A DNA stretch of 64,000 nucleotides, taken from Tetrastigma voinierianum. Lineage: Eukaryota; Streptophyta; Magnoliopsida; Vitales; Vitaceae. This document shows, in pieces, positions 10,434 through 22,081 of this stretch (position 1 is its first letter; each line of letters begins with the position of its first letter). The DNA is taken from assembly GCA_016808115.1 (NCBI GenBank), contig JAEQBH010003856.1:186001-250000 (forward strand), in the 5' to 3' direction. A program made the translations under genes and the position numbers. A model generated the notes under the pieces. That model saw only the letters and a list, made by a program, of their open reading frames with translations, ran no database searches and was not told the origin of the DNA.

Positions 10434-12405
10434 GAAACCTAAAGCTCTGGAAAAGATTTTAAACTTGCCTTGCTTTTGGTTTGGGGTTTAGGGTTTAAGA
10501 ACTAGGATTTTTGTGTTGGAGCATGTGACAAGTTGTAGTGGCCCTTTCTATTATTTGAAAATGGGAATTAGGAGGAGTAGGTTATGTTATGATTAGATGA
10601 TGACAGGTTTAGACTTTTGTATATGTGAATTGGTGGAATGTAGCCTGATAGTTTGTTGAACTTTTCTGAATGATCTTTGTATTTGGGATTGATTGGCTAT
10701 GATTGCGGTTGCGGTTAGCCTTTTAGAGCAATTTTGGCAATTCAATGGTTGTTCTTTCGCTATATTTTTCAGCAATGCCTGAGTTTTATCTTCTATTTTT
10801 CTACTTAATTGACTTGGAAAACAAAATAAGAAACTAATGCATCATTTACATAAGATGAAGTGTGTTTTTAGAGTGAGTTAGGTGCTTGTTTATCACCTTT
10901 GTTTGAGGTGGCCTTTTTGTGAAGCATTCATGTAGTGTGATCAGATAGACAAGTTTTTATTCAGTGAAAAGCTGATATTCATCTTAAGCCATTATCCTGC
11001 AGTTTGAGTTTTTGGAGAGTTGTTGTCCTTTGTATGAGTATTAGAGCCTGGATTAGCAAGAGTTCATGGGTATTGAGACCTCTCTGCAGTTGGTATACAA
11101 TTCCTCATTTGTTTATTGAAAGTCCATAGAGAGCTCTATTTGGTTTGTTTGACTCTCTATGTGCGGGCAGGACCTGCGTGAAGGAAGTGTGAAAGCATGA
11201 TATTATAACAAACCCAGTCTAAAGCCCGGGCTTTTAGGAGAGTTGGTTGTATAACAACTTGAACCAAATTTGGAATTTTATTGGCAAGATGCTTTAAAAA
11301 GATATCTAATTTCACATTTGGGTGCTTGCATGTGTTGAATCGGAACAAGCAACTGGTATTTATATATCATCTTAAACACAATGAGTGGAGAGGCCTATTG
11401 CCTTATGATTTGGTTTACATTGAGAGATCATTTAATTTTTTTCATTTGGGGAACTAGTGGAATTTGTGAAATTAATTCTAATTGATGGTCTTGGTTTTTG
11501 GGCTAACTGGTCTGGATGAAGGCAACTTGTATGTTATAGATGTTTTAGTCCAATGATTTCTTTCCTTCGATTGTAAATCTTTCCCCAATTGTGAGACTTG
11601 TTTACAGACCTCCTACAAAGCCTCCCTCATCGCCTTACCACTTGGATCCTTCCATAAGGTGTTTTGGTCCAATAATATTAGAGCAGTGTAGTTAATGTTT
11701 TGATTTTTTGATGGGTAAAAACAATTGATTAAGAGCACTCAATTTGCACCCATTTTAATTACTTGTGTTTGATAAAATATGTTTTAGCTCTTCTGGATTT
11801 AGCATTGGTTTTGTTACCTAAATGCAATTGCAGAGCGGATCACGATATATATGTTGAATACTGAGATGGGTTGTTTCCTCCAAGGCAAATTCTGGAATAT
11901 AGTTTTAGTACTGCAGGGCAGCCAAATACAGTCCTCTGTGATCACCTGTTTGTCTCTCAATAGCATGACACGATATTGGTTTCAAGTTTTTTTGCTTCCA
12001 CTTTCCTTATTTTATTCATTTTTATTTCTCTGTACTTTATTAGCACCTTCTGTCTAACAATTTTTTTTTCTAGTCACCATTATTATTTTATTTACCCTTT
12101 GCAAAATTAGTTTGCTTTGTTGTGGTCTAAAGTTCAATATATTTTCTTTGTATTTGAGTTTGGTTTTTTGGACGTGGTGTTATATATTAGTATTTAGCAG
12201 CTCTGTGGGTGATGTTTATCATTATATATCATGTTTGAAATCATGGTGATGTTTACCAAAAGTTTTCATGCACCATTTTGAGATACAGAAATAGCTGAGT
12301 TGTGGATGTCAATTACCTGCAATTCTGTCTGTTTAACATTATTATTAGTGTCATCTCCTATGTCTTCTTAGGTTCTTTAAGAACCACAGTGATCTTGTTT
12401 TGCAG
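10434..12405 (+). other. Probable intron/upstream part of the host gene, TRIM-containing
   Basis: T-rich sequence lies between copia-1 and the first confident exon. It contains the TRIM at 10963-11256. A possible exon follows a TTGCAG at about 11834, where an open frame from 11851 to 12057 reads MLNTEMGCFLQGKFWNIV. No matching donor or family motif supports it, so I do not call it. Confidence 0.4.
10963..11256 (+). mobile_element. TRIM-a: terminal-repeat retrotransposon in miniature
   Basis: Two ~70-bp LTRs (10963-11034 and 11188-11256) share GATATTC/GATATTATA and TTTTGGAGAGTTG/TTTTAGGAGAGTTGG blocks. After the first LTR comes GTATTAGAGCCTGG, close to the initiator-Met tRNA primer-binding site of plant elements (11035-11050). 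A purine tract GAAGGAAG precedes the second LTR. The internal part is about 150 bp and non-coding, as expected for a TRIM, which depends on enzymes from other elements. It is the same family as the TRIMs at 20.8-21.4 kb. No clear target duplication was found. Confidence 0.75.
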
Positions 12406-13662
12406 AGAACATGTTCTTTGAGGAAGAATTCCTCCTTAATTCTAAATTTGAAGGCTCAAAGCCTCCTCCATCTCTTTATGTAAGATCTAAAGCTCTCTCT
12501 TGTATATTTTTATCTTGGAAAATATTAAATGCTTTGAATGGCTACTTAAGTTAGAGCAATCTGTAGACGAGGCTTTGTCCTTAGAGTCAAGATTTTCTGA
12601 GGTCTCCGCTGATTTTAAGACTCTTGCTGTTGTTTCTATGGATTACTCGAACCTCCCACTTCAATTGTTTCAATTCTATGGGAGATGGTTTTTACTTAAA
12701 TCTTTGTATTTATTATTTGGGACAGGAATCAATAATTAAACAGGACATTTTTTTTAAAGGGATTTGAAGCTACTGTACCAGTTTATGGGCCTGAAAAGAT
12801 GTGAATGATATTATGAAACTATGTTTCAATATATCTTGTACCTTGGAAATAGTGCTGTGATCACCTTTTGTATATGTAACATGGGCTCATGTAAAGGGGT
12901 GCTGTAATACATAAGTAACCGAGTTTGTGCTCAAGTTAGATTTTACAGTTTATTTCCCTATTAAGCTGAGCTTGGGTGAAGTTGGATCAAGTGTAACCCT
13001 GTCTACATCTTGGCCAGATCTCAACTGACCACTTTCAATATCTGCTTGTTTAACATGATACCTATCATGATTATTCCCAAACCAAATCATTTTGAAGTTG
13101 CTTTTGTGTGCCTTGTTTTGGGTGGTAAATGAAATAGAACAAAGCTGCCTACAAAGTCAAGCTTGAGCAGTTCATAAGCAGCTTTTTTGTAAATCAGTCG
13201 TTATCATTGTTTTTTCTGAATTTGATTGCTAAAATAGACATTTCAACCAATTTTCCTTATATTGACAATAAGGACTATGGTACATATGACAGAAGTACAG
13301 GACTGTGGATGCGGTCTCTGAGTTGGTTTCAACTAGAGTAAAAACAAAACAAAATAAGACAGGAAAGAAAAATTATCAACCATGCATTATGATTTAACAG
13401 GGTATTTTACAGCAGTCTTAATGGCTGAATCATTATTGTTCCTCTGCAGAATCATGGAATGACTATATCAATCTTTATGGAGAAGCTCGTATCATGGGAA
13501 GCTGTCGGTTCCAGAATTGAAATGGCTAAGGCTCAGGTGGCTGAGAGAGAAAGAGAAGAAGAGAGGAGGAAACGAGCGGAGGAAGAGGAACAAACGCCAC
13601 ATAGTGAAGCTACAAAGATGTTCTTGGAGAGCAACGACGGTGATGACTCAGAGTCTGAATAG
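12406..13662 (+). CDS. Last two exons of an unidentified host gene
   Basis: Exon 12406-12479 follows TTTTGCAG and ends before GTAAG. Exon 13450-13662 follows CTCTGCAG and ends with TAG. The phases agree: the first exon enters with two bases completing a codon, and the join is in phase 0. The joined C-terminal peptide contains MFFEEEFLLNSKFEGSKPP, then NHGMTISIFMEKLVSWEAVG, then a strongly charged helix-prone stretch (AEREREEERRKRAEEEE), and ends in an acidic tail DGDDSESE. The tail suggests a coiled coil followed by an acidic terminus, common in nuclear proteins, but I do not recognise the family and assign no function. Upstream exons were not identified; they may lie upstream of copia-1 or in the unannotated 10.4-12.4 kb stretch. 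Confidence 0.7.
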
Positions 13663-14714
13663 CTGGAATCCTTTTTTGCAGGGTAAGTAGTAACCTACAA
13701 ACTCCTTGGTTATGGCTGTGTTAGTTTAGTTTCTATCTTGTATTTGTGAATAATATATAGAGAGGTAGAGAGTCTGAGCGGTGGCGGTGTTTCTCTGTAA
13801 CAGGGTTCTGTATTATGGTTCTCCTGTTGTGATTTATTGAAAGAAGAGGAAATGTATTGATAGAGTTGTACTTCTTTGCATGTAAGGGAACCTTACTTCT
13901 CTTGAAATGAAATTATCAAGTTCATGAAATTTAGGGGTGGGTCATAAGAGAAGAATCAAAATTCTAAGATTACTTATTAGATTTCACTCCAAGAATTTAT
14001 CTGATAAATTGTCATATATGAGAGACATTTAATGTATTGTAAACCTAATCCCAGAATCACAATTACATAGTCTCCTCACTATCAAATGAACCCTATTGAC
14101 AAAAGCTGAATTGAATCAACAAATGAAGGGTCTCTTTGCTGAAGGTTTTCTTTGTGATAGCCTTAATCCTTGTATTGTTACTATTTGCTCATCCCCAAGC
14201 AATATTGGGCTTATTTGGTTCATGTTTTTGAAAACTGTTATTGAAAACATTTTTTGAAAACATATAGAACATCATTTTGCTGATTTCTAAAAATTGTTTT
14301 TGTTCTCTGAATTGAATGTTGTCTATGTTCTCCATGTTTTTCAATAAATAGATAGATAATAAAAATTGAGAACCAAACGTGTTTTTTTTATTTGCTGTAT
14401 TATTTTTATTCACTACTTCAAACTCATTTTATTTACTTTAACTCATCAATATAAAAAATTAAAAATTTAAAAATATGTAAGTTTTTAAATGTTTTGTTAT
14501 ACTCGTTTTCTCTGGAATTGTCTCAACATTGTTGTATTAATGTCTTTCGAGAATCGAAACCATGACTTTATAGTTTTGTTTTATATTAGAAGTAAATAGA
14601 CTTTTGCATCTTAAATCTCAAATTCTGAAAACAATATGTTTTCTTGATTTAATTCAACAAAGCATTCTGTATTTCTTTTGGTTGTGGTCCTTTAAAATTA
14701 TTCAAGGAACTATA
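13663..14714 (+). other. 3' UTR and downstream flank of the host gene
   Basis: T-rich sequence follows the TAG stop. A CT/GA-poor trailer runs to about 13930, with AATAATATATAG near 13748 and AATGAAATT near 13905 as possible polyadenylation signals. Beyond this lies ordinary AT-rich DNA with a possible MITE at 14206-14389. Confidence 0.4.
14206..14389. mobile_element. Possible MITE with TTTGGTTC termini
   Basis: GGGCTTATTTGGTTC on the left and GAACCAAACGTGT on the right are roughly complementary and about 185 bp apart, with A/T-rich, gene-free sequence between. No convincing target duplication was found, so this is tentative. Confidence 0.3.
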
Positions 14715-15342
14715 TGTAAGGAATCAAACATTCCTATACGCAACGGAAATGTAATTTAAAATAAATCTGTACATACATACCGTTCTTCGAGAAACAACAC
14801 GACTCCGATTAGTTGTGAAACAAAGCCTTTGACTCTATTTGAATGTGGCTTGATCCACTAGCCGCACACTCGTCCGACTCTGAGGTATCCACGAACAACT
14901 CCTTTGCTTGGGATCCTCAAAGATTTTTAACCTGAAGCTTAATATGCTAGTTCCTCGAATCATCTCATGATCATAGCTAAGTTTAAGATCTGTTATGATT
15001 AAGTTTTGATTATAATAGTATCTTGGAAATGGATCTAACATTCCATAAATAGGAGAATTAATTCATAATTAATTATCATAAATATGAGAAATTAATTGAG
15101 AATAATTCATAAGCGATTTCCATAATAAAAATGATTATAATTGAATTTTAATATTTATTTCTATGTTATGATAGGTAATTCATAATTCATTATCATAAAT
15201 ATTATAATTATCAAATAATTATTTTCTTTTAGCTTAAAATTATTCTTTTTGTGTGTGACCCTTTGGGTTACAATCAGCTGGCAGAATAAAAATATAAATT
15301 GTAATTCTTAGACTTATATTGGCTGTACATATAAAACCAACA
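14715..15342 (-). repeat. Copia-2 3' LTR
   Basis: On the plus strand it runs TGTAAGGAATCAAAC...AAAACCAACA and aligns with 19142-19752 through shared blocks such as GCTTAATATGCTAGTTCCTC and ATTCTTTTTGTGTGTGACCC. Confidence 0.9.
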
Positions 15343-15356
15343 AACTCCACTTGGAT
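15343..15356 (-). other. Copia-2 polypurine tract
   Basis: The minus strand reads CCAAGTGGAGTT directly before TGTTGG of the 3' LTR, the standard copia arrangement. Confidence 0.7.
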
Positions 15357-16289
15357 TTAAGTCAATTTAATTAGAACGAAGAGGGTGATCTAGATTAGAT
15401 AAATTAAGAAACAACTTGAGACTTTATCACGTGAACAACAATTAATCAAACAATTTATATTTATGGATTAAAAGTTGATCTCTGGCCGGACATCATGATA
15501 CGAATGTTAGGAAGAATCAAGTGATCGAGCTAAATACATTAGCAGACTATAGTTCGGTATAATTATTATCGCTTCCTTGTCCGTATCTCTTGCTTCAGTA
15601 CACAGTAAGGTGTAAGTGTCAACTCTGACTATACTAATATTACCATTTTTGTTTCTGAAAATCAACTGCTTAAATAAATTTAGAACTTTTCTAAATCTAC
15701 ATATTTGTTTGCAAACATTACGATTGACATTTCAACAGTGGGTTGCGGATGTATCCCACTGTGGGAGTATTAGTCCTATGACTGATCATAAACTATCAAT
15801 TCATGTTTTTCTATACTGACTTTCATTATTCATACATAGTGTAACAAATTATGAACTAATTGAGTCAAAGCATAATTTCCAACCACGAAAGATACTCTTA
15901 TGATCTCGAGTCCAAGGATCGATTATACTCTTATCATATTGAGATTATTCATTGACACTCAAATAGCTAACCTTATGAAATATCCTCATGGGTCATTCAC
16001 GGTAAATATGTTTCTCCAACTTACGTACTCACATATCATTATACCGCTATTTAATCTATCCGCATTAACAATGTCCTTTTATTGTTAATACTAGACAGAA
16101 GAATATTTAGAATATATCAATATATTATTCAAGGACTTTATCCTCAAATATACATTATAAAATGATAAATTGTCATATTATTATTGCATAAATCAAAACA
16201 CGATGAGTTAAATAAATATATAAGCTTTCATCCATGACCATCAATTATGTTTTATTCTTTAAACCATATGAAAATAGGCTATCATGTTT

Positions 16290-16630
16290 TTTAAGAAGCG
16301 ACAATATTTCGACCTCACCGTTGTGAATCTGTGTAGTGTCTGTTGGAACTCTTCAGTTGTGGCTACCATTTAAGGTGAATATGTAACGGATGAGACTTGC
16401 AATCATCTTTATCAGTTGAAAGCTAGCATCGATGAAATCCGCGTACTTGTAGCTGACTCCTCAGCAAATCAAAAATAAATCCTTAGTTCTTCACCGAGTA
16501 CTTAAGAATATTTTGGCTTGCTTTCCAATGACTCTGCGAGTTGTGAAATTTGTTTGTAACACTTAGAGCATAGGAGACATCTGACCTTGTACACATCATA
16601 GCATACATAATTGACCCTACAGCTGAGCAT
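16290..16630 (-). pseudogene. pol: Copia-2 RNase H and RT C-terminal part, broken
   Basis: On the minus strand GSIMYAMMCTRSDVSYALS lies at about 16560-16617, the copia block after the RT palm. It is followed by GFIDASFQ and FTLNGSHN near 16370-16445, the RNase H region. Stops and frameshifts separate them. Confidence 0.8.
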
Positions 16631-16859
16631 AAGGGACATTTTGCATGTGTAATACCTCGACATCTGTCTTTAGGCCCGCAATGTCCTTAGAAAGGTGAAT
16701 CCCATGTGACATGGGAAGATAACCTTTCTTTGATTCGATCCATGCTAAACTTCTTTAGCATTTTATCAATATATAATAGATTGTAGTGGACCTAGCAACT
16801 TGTTCTATCTATCACGATAGATCTTAACTCCTAAAATATATTTATACCATAATTCTTTT

Positions 16860-17340
16860 CATTGAAGTTTTTCAATAACCACTCTTTGTGATTGAAGAGA
16901 GGGTATGTCATTTCCTAATAATAATATATATCCACATATAAAATGAGAAAAACCACAATCTCCCATGATCTTTTTGTATACAAGACTCAGCTCTTAACAT
17001 GAAACCAAACATTTTGATTATTTCATCGAAACAAAATTCGACTTCAGGATTGTCTTGCTTTGTATAAATATGGACTTCTTTAGTTTACATACTTTATTGA
17101 GATCTTTGAGGGAGCAGCCTGGTTATCATATACACCTCTTCTTGTAAATGTCAGTTAGAAAAGCGGTCTTAGCAGTAGTGTTATCTAATAGTTTCTTGTC
17201 ATACTTGGTGAGTTTCATCTGAGTGATACCATATTTACATGAACAACCTTCCCTTGACAGTCGTGCTTTATAGGTAGACAACACCATCTTCATTTTTTCT
17301 TTTTGAAGACCCGTTTGCATCCACTGGGGTTTTGTCCTAT
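16860..17340 (-). pseudogene. pol: Copia-2 reverse transcriptase, broken at the catalytic box
   Basis: The minus strand reads WMQTGLQKEKMKMVLSTYKA, then RLSREGCSCKYGI, then KTAFLTDIYKKRC, matching the order of copia RT fingers and palm. Further along is SWNIRFDE-like sequence and FLILYVD, where the aspartate pair of YVDD is split by a frame change. The reading continues as LLLGNDIPSLQS in another frame (about 16890-16950). Reverse transcription by this copy is therefore impossible. Confidence 0.8.
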
Positions 17341-17659
17341 GGGTGGATCAATAAGGTCAAAACCTCATTTACATTATATGAATCATTTAGGTTCATGACT
17401 GAAACCATTTGATCTTATCTAATAAGACTTCATTATAGGTAGTAGGTTCATCATTATTAATGATAAACACGATAAATCATACCTCGAGGAGGACAACGTA
17501 TCCCTCGCAGACTCTGATCTCTGTATTATCTTGGTTTATTAACTCAGCTGCATCATCATATGTCTCTGACTCTTGCTCCCACCTCTTTCTTTTCTGCTTT
17601 TGTTTCTATGAACTATCAGAGTTTTATTTGACTCCCACTGACCATTTCTAAGTAAATTC

Positions 17660-18110
17660 TCTTTCAAATGTAGCATGTCTTAAAACAAACACTTTTGTTC
17701 ATTGGGATTATAAAAATAGTATCAAAACTCTCTTTTGGATACCCATGAAAATAGCATTTATCCGATTTATCAAGCTTGTCGACTCTGCCCTTTTTCTGAA
17801 AAGTAGGACATCCCAAATATTTAAATGTTTGCGTTTTGTTTCCTCTTATACCATATCTCATATGGAGTAGAATCTACAACTTTGAAGGATCATGGTTTAA
17901 TAGGTATGAGAGGCGATGTTGGGCATAATACAAAATGATTGGAAGATTGCATGGCTCATCATAGAAGCGAACCATATCTAATAGAGTTCGGTTTCTTCTT
18001 TCAGGTATATTTAATGTGTATAGGTGGAGTCCATTTGAGAAGAATTCCATTTTCTTCAGATGCTCTTGAGAATTCTTGGCTCAAGTATTCGCCTCGATCG
18101 ATCGAAGGAC
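17660..18110 (-). pseudogene. pol: Copia-2 integrase, broken
   Basis: DRGEYLSQEFSRASEENGIL lies at about 18030-18095 on the minus strand and includes the second catalytic-aspartate block of a copia integrase. LKWTPP follows. The C-terminal part at 17664-17861 reads FKYLGCPTFQKKGRVDKLD and KCYFHGYPKES, typical of the region after the core. The catalytic glutamate block was not recovered. Confidence 0.8.
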
Positions 18111-19125
18111 TTTTATCACTTTTTCCCAAGTTGGTTTTCAACTTCACTTTTATATTCATGAACTTTCAGAACCTCTGATTTATACTTCAAATTAGGACTC
18201 ATAGTTTGACATCGAGACAGAGACATTTTCAATGAGATCATCAGAATGTTTACGATGCGCATCATAAGTACTTCATCATCAATGGAGGAGTTACGAAGGA
18301 GTGGTTTCAAGGTATATATGACTTCTCTTGTCTAAGAATAATTCTTAGATTTTGGACATCAGATCCGTAAAATTGGAGCCCGATGAGCTTATTGTCAAGC
18401 AGAATATTCTGTGATTCATGTTATTGTTCATTTTCTACAACGAAAAGTAAAAATAAAGTAAGTATTTATACGATATACAAAAATCAAAATATTTTGTTTT
18501 CTCCCATACTAATTTATTCAAATCTTTATCATAAATTGATTTCAAAATTTTTATAAATTCTTAGTGGGCTAGGATCTTGTACAATTATTTTAATCTTGAG
18601 TTAACTCAACAAATTAAAATAATCTCCAATAAGTAAACAACAATTGCTAATTACAACTTTTGTAATTCCTAGATAATTAGGTTATCAACTTTTTGATACA
18701 TATCACATATGTCTACAATCTACTTGTCTCAAAAAACACTTGACCTTGAGTTGACTCAGCAAGCCATGTATTTTGGTAAATCAAACCCACATTATTCGAG
18801 ATCTAATCTCATAGTAAAAGTTAATTTTTAGTAGAACAATCTTGAGTTAACTTCAGCCAATTATTCTAATAAAAATTTATTTAAGCGATAATAATGGAAG
18901 ACAACAAAATGATTTAATATTTTTATTGAGGGATAAAATTGAATATTAATAACTTTTAAATATTATTTATATACAATATGTAACCGAATAAGTTATAAAT
19001 AAATATATTATTCAAATAATCACGTGAAATATCCTTTATTCAAATAATCACATTAAAGAATAATAAAAAAATTTAGATTACAAATCTGCCATATGATGTG
19101 CTATATTATCATATGTACAGAACAA

Positions 19126-19141
19126 CATGTCTGACTACCCT
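19126..19141 (-). other. Copia-2 degenerate primer-binding site
   Basis: The minus strand reads AGGGTAGTCAGACATG immediately after the 5' LTR. It resembles TGGTATCAGAGC, the complement of initiator tRNA-Met, with substitutions and an insertion. Confidence 0.5.
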
Positions 19142-19752
19142 TGTAAAGATGGCGAATTAATATCATGGCGGAAATGTAATTTAAAATAAATGCGTAAATG
19201 CATCACAGTTCTTCCCAGAAACAACACAACGATTCTTGAAACATGACTTAGTTTGAATGCAGGCTGATCACTAGCGCACCTCGTCCATTCCGTTATCACA
19301 CCAACTTATCTTGGGATCCTCACGGGATTTTTTAACTTTCGAAGCTTAATATGCTAGTTCCTCGAATGTCATGATCATAACCCAAGAGTTTTACGATCTG
19401 GCTATGAATCGATTTTACGATTATAAATAATCGTGGATCACTTAATTTCCATAATGGGAGAATTAATTCATAATTAATTATCATAAATATGAAATATAGA
19501 AATTAATTCATAACTGATTTCCATAAATATTAGAAATTAATTCATAATTTAATTTTAATATTTTATTTCTAATATTTATAAATAGAATTAATTCATAATT
19601 AATTATCATAAATAATATAATTGTAAATAATTATTTTTGTTTAACCAAATTATTCTTTTTGTGTGTGACCCTTTAGGTTCCTAATCAACTGGCAATAAAT
19701 ATAAATTGTAATTCTTAGACTTATATTGGATTTAATACATATAAAACCAACA
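19142..19752 (-). repeat. Copia-2 5' LTR
   Basis: Right-hand copy of the LTR, TGTAAAGATGGCG...AAAACCAACA on the plus strand. Flanked on the right by the CTATA duplication. Confidence 0.9.
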
Positions 19753-19757
19753 CTATA

Positions 19758-20757
19758 ACTATTTTTTGAATCACCCATCTCTGTTAAAAAGCATGATATA
19801 TAAACAGACCCCAATCAAGTATAGACTGTGCATCTCTTCATATGAGGATATGTGGCTACATGTGATGAAGGATAATTAAAGAGTATGGTATGCATTGTGA
19901 ACCCAAATCCTCAAGATTATGATTTTAGGAAAATTGAGAGTTCAATACCCTCGTTTTGTATACCATTGTATCTTGGAAGTTTTTTCCTTATCCATCTTTA
20001 TGCTTAAATTTTTATTTTTATTTCCTTAGGAAGTTCCTCTGCTAAGTTTGACACATTTCCTTCCATTTTCCTCTTCTCTTACTTAATATGTGCATCTAAT
20101 ATCATTGGTGTAAGTATTATGTTGAATCTGATCTAACATGAATTGTAATCCTTATTCCTTACACCTTTCTCTACAACCTTAATTGAAGAAATAGTTAATA
20201 TGATTTTGTTTGATGCTAGTTGGAACTCTCGTAAAGAACCATGAATGCAATTATTTTGTGCTTATTAGGATAAACAAATCTGACCTGGTTCCTCTCTTTT
20301 CTCCCATTGAAATTACTGGTCGTATATTTTCTTAATTTTGTAGGTTCGAGTGAGGATACAACAGGTAAAATGCTGAACTTGAGTTCCTAATAGATGAACA
20401 ATGAACTCCCAAATTTTCCATCATTCATCCCATTTTTGCCTCCTTTGGTGAGCTTTTTGATTAACTGCTGCTTTGCTCTAAATTTTCATTTGAACCAAGA
20501 ATGTGCATCAAGATAAAAGCCATCCTTGTGTGGGGACTCTTCCTGCTTTTGGAGGGAGCGTGCGATACGCGAAGAGAGGCCATGTTAATTGCTTTTCCTA
20601 AGGGTTTAAGTGAAGACTTCTTTAAGCCTACAATTGAGGCTACACTAACAGTCTTATTATGCTGATTTTTCTCTTTTTCTTTTTTATCGCCTTTCTCTAG
20701 GAAAAACATTTTTGTTGTCTTTCCTCTTAAGGTCTTCCTTTGCATTTCATTCATGCC
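19758..20757. other. Unassigned intergenic sequence
   Basis: AT-rich with no recognised gene. A 103-codon minus-strand frame at 20461-20772 starts inside the TRIM LTR next door and has no family motif, so it is not called. Confidence 0.4.
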
Positions 20758-20762
20758 AAATT

Positions 20763-21353
20763 TATTAAACAACCGACTGCCATAAAATTTCTATTTGCCA
20801 AGTTTGTGTTTTAATATGAATATCATGCCTCTTAACACCCTCCCTCACGTGCGGCCCCATACCCGTACATGGAGAGTCAAAAAAATCAAATGGAGTCCTT
20901 CATGAACTTCCAAATTGTTGAAGCATGATATTCATAATAAGCTAAATCCTACAAGCAGGCTTTAGGAGGATTGGTCGTTTAACATCAGTATCGGAGCTTG
21001 GTTTTGGCGGAGGTCTTGGAGTTTGAACCTACCAACTGCCCCCAATCCCCCATTTGTTTATTTGAAAGTCTGAAATGGACTCGATACTCCACGTCTTGAA
21101 TATGGGACCTTGTAGTGAGGGAGAATGTTGAAATATATTCATATTAAACCCAAATCCTACAAGCTTGAGCTTTTAGGAGAGTTGGTGGATTTAACGCGAA
21201 TAAGCAAATGGAGTTCAGTTGCAGGAGAAGGTGGCTCAGGGCTTCGAAGGGACCTCTGTGAGGCAAACTCACGATACCGTGTCAACGATCAACTCTCCTA
21301 AAAGCTCAAGCTTGTAGGATTTGAGTTTAATATGAATATCATGCTTCTTAACA
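20763..21353 (-). mobile_element. TRIM-b: outer TRIM, target duplication AAATT
   Basis: Minus-strand TRIM with LTRs at 20763-20837 and 21280-21353, about 75 bp each, flanked by AAATT at 20758-20762 and 21354-21358. The minus strand shows CGGTATCGTGAG right after the 5' LTR (altered primer site, 21268-21279) and a CGTGAGGGAGGG purine tract before the 3' LTR (20838-20850). It is split by TRIM-c. Without TRIM-c its length would be about 305 bp. It encodes nothing. Confidence 0.85.
20916..21196 (+). mobile_element. TRIM-c: inner TRIM nested antiparallel in TRIM-b
   Basis: Plus-strand TRIM with LTRs at 20916-20984 and 21126-21196, both opening TGTTGAA and sharing blocks such as TCCTACAAGC. Primer site TCAGTATCGGAGCTTGG begins at 20985, and the purine tract GTGAGGGAGAA ends at 21125. 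It is flanked by CAAAT (20911-20915) and CGAAT (21197-21201), a 5-bp target duplication with one mismatch. It is the same family as TRIM-b and TRIM-a. Confidence 0.85.
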
Positions 21354-21358
21354 AAATT

Positions 21359-22081
21359 AATAGCTTACAAGTTAATATTTTCTTCTCACTCAAGGTTTTT
21401 AATAAGAAAGTATATTTCATGCAGAGTTCAGCAAATCTGAAACTATATTATGCTTCTTGTTTCTCTCTTATTGCTGGGATTATCATTTTTGGTGGCTTAC
21501 TTGAGCCGAGTGTAAGTTATCTTCAAATTTAGACTATCATAATTAGTAATGCTTCTTACTCCCAATAATATAGTAGATATTGTCCCCTTTGGGCTCAAAA
21601 AGCCTCATGGCTTTAAAACACATTTATAGGGCTAAAAGGAGTTCGCACTTATATAGTGTTTGGAGCTTTCTCTTTATCGATGGCAAATAATACTGGCTTT
21701 CATGTTGGATATCTTTAAATAATGAATAAATCTTGAAGAGAAGAGATTATGTGAGATTAGTTTTACAGTTTCTTGTTGAGACATAACGTAAACTACGCTT
21801 TGTAACCATTTCCTTCATCTCATTGGAGCTTAAGTTAGGATTAGGGTGGCACATCATATAAAGATTCTATCCGTAGTGTGCATCTTCCAATGCAATTGAG
21901 GTACAATGTAAATTCTAGTCTCACATCGTGCATTATCTATTTTCCTTGCATTTATTATCCTTGACAAAAGGTCAAAAGTGTTTTCAAAGAGTTTGATTTA
22001 CTTTTAGAATACTATTAGTTAATGGTTGAGTGAAAAGCAATTTTTATAATGTACTAGCGGGAAATATGTCATTGTGATTCT
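21359..22081. other. Unassigned intergenic sequence
   Basis: No gene or element boundary recognised. Small open frames only. Confidence 0.4.

Larger units (their letters stand above)
14715..19752 (-). mobile_element. Copia-2: complete-ended minus-strand copia element, target duplication CTATA
   Basis: Two LTRs of 628 and 611 bp (14715-15342 and 19142-19752) are flanked by identical CTATA at 14710-14714 and 19753-19757. Read on the minus strand, the LTR runs TGTTGG...TTACA. Minus-strand sequence next to the 5' LTR resembles the tRNA-Met primer site, and a purine tract precedes the 3' LTR. The interior of about 3.8 kb is shorter than usual. Integrase, reverse transcriptase and RNase H are recognisable but broken, and gag was not recognised. 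It is a dead insertion with well-preserved ends. Confidence 0.9.

Noticed and set aside
11851..12057. Possible extra exon after TTGCAG
   Set aside because: No good donor and no link in phase or motif to the confirmed exons.
20461..20772. 103-codon minus-strand frame, basic
   Set aside because: It starts inside a TRIM LTR, has no recognised motif, and could be chance in AT-rich sequence.
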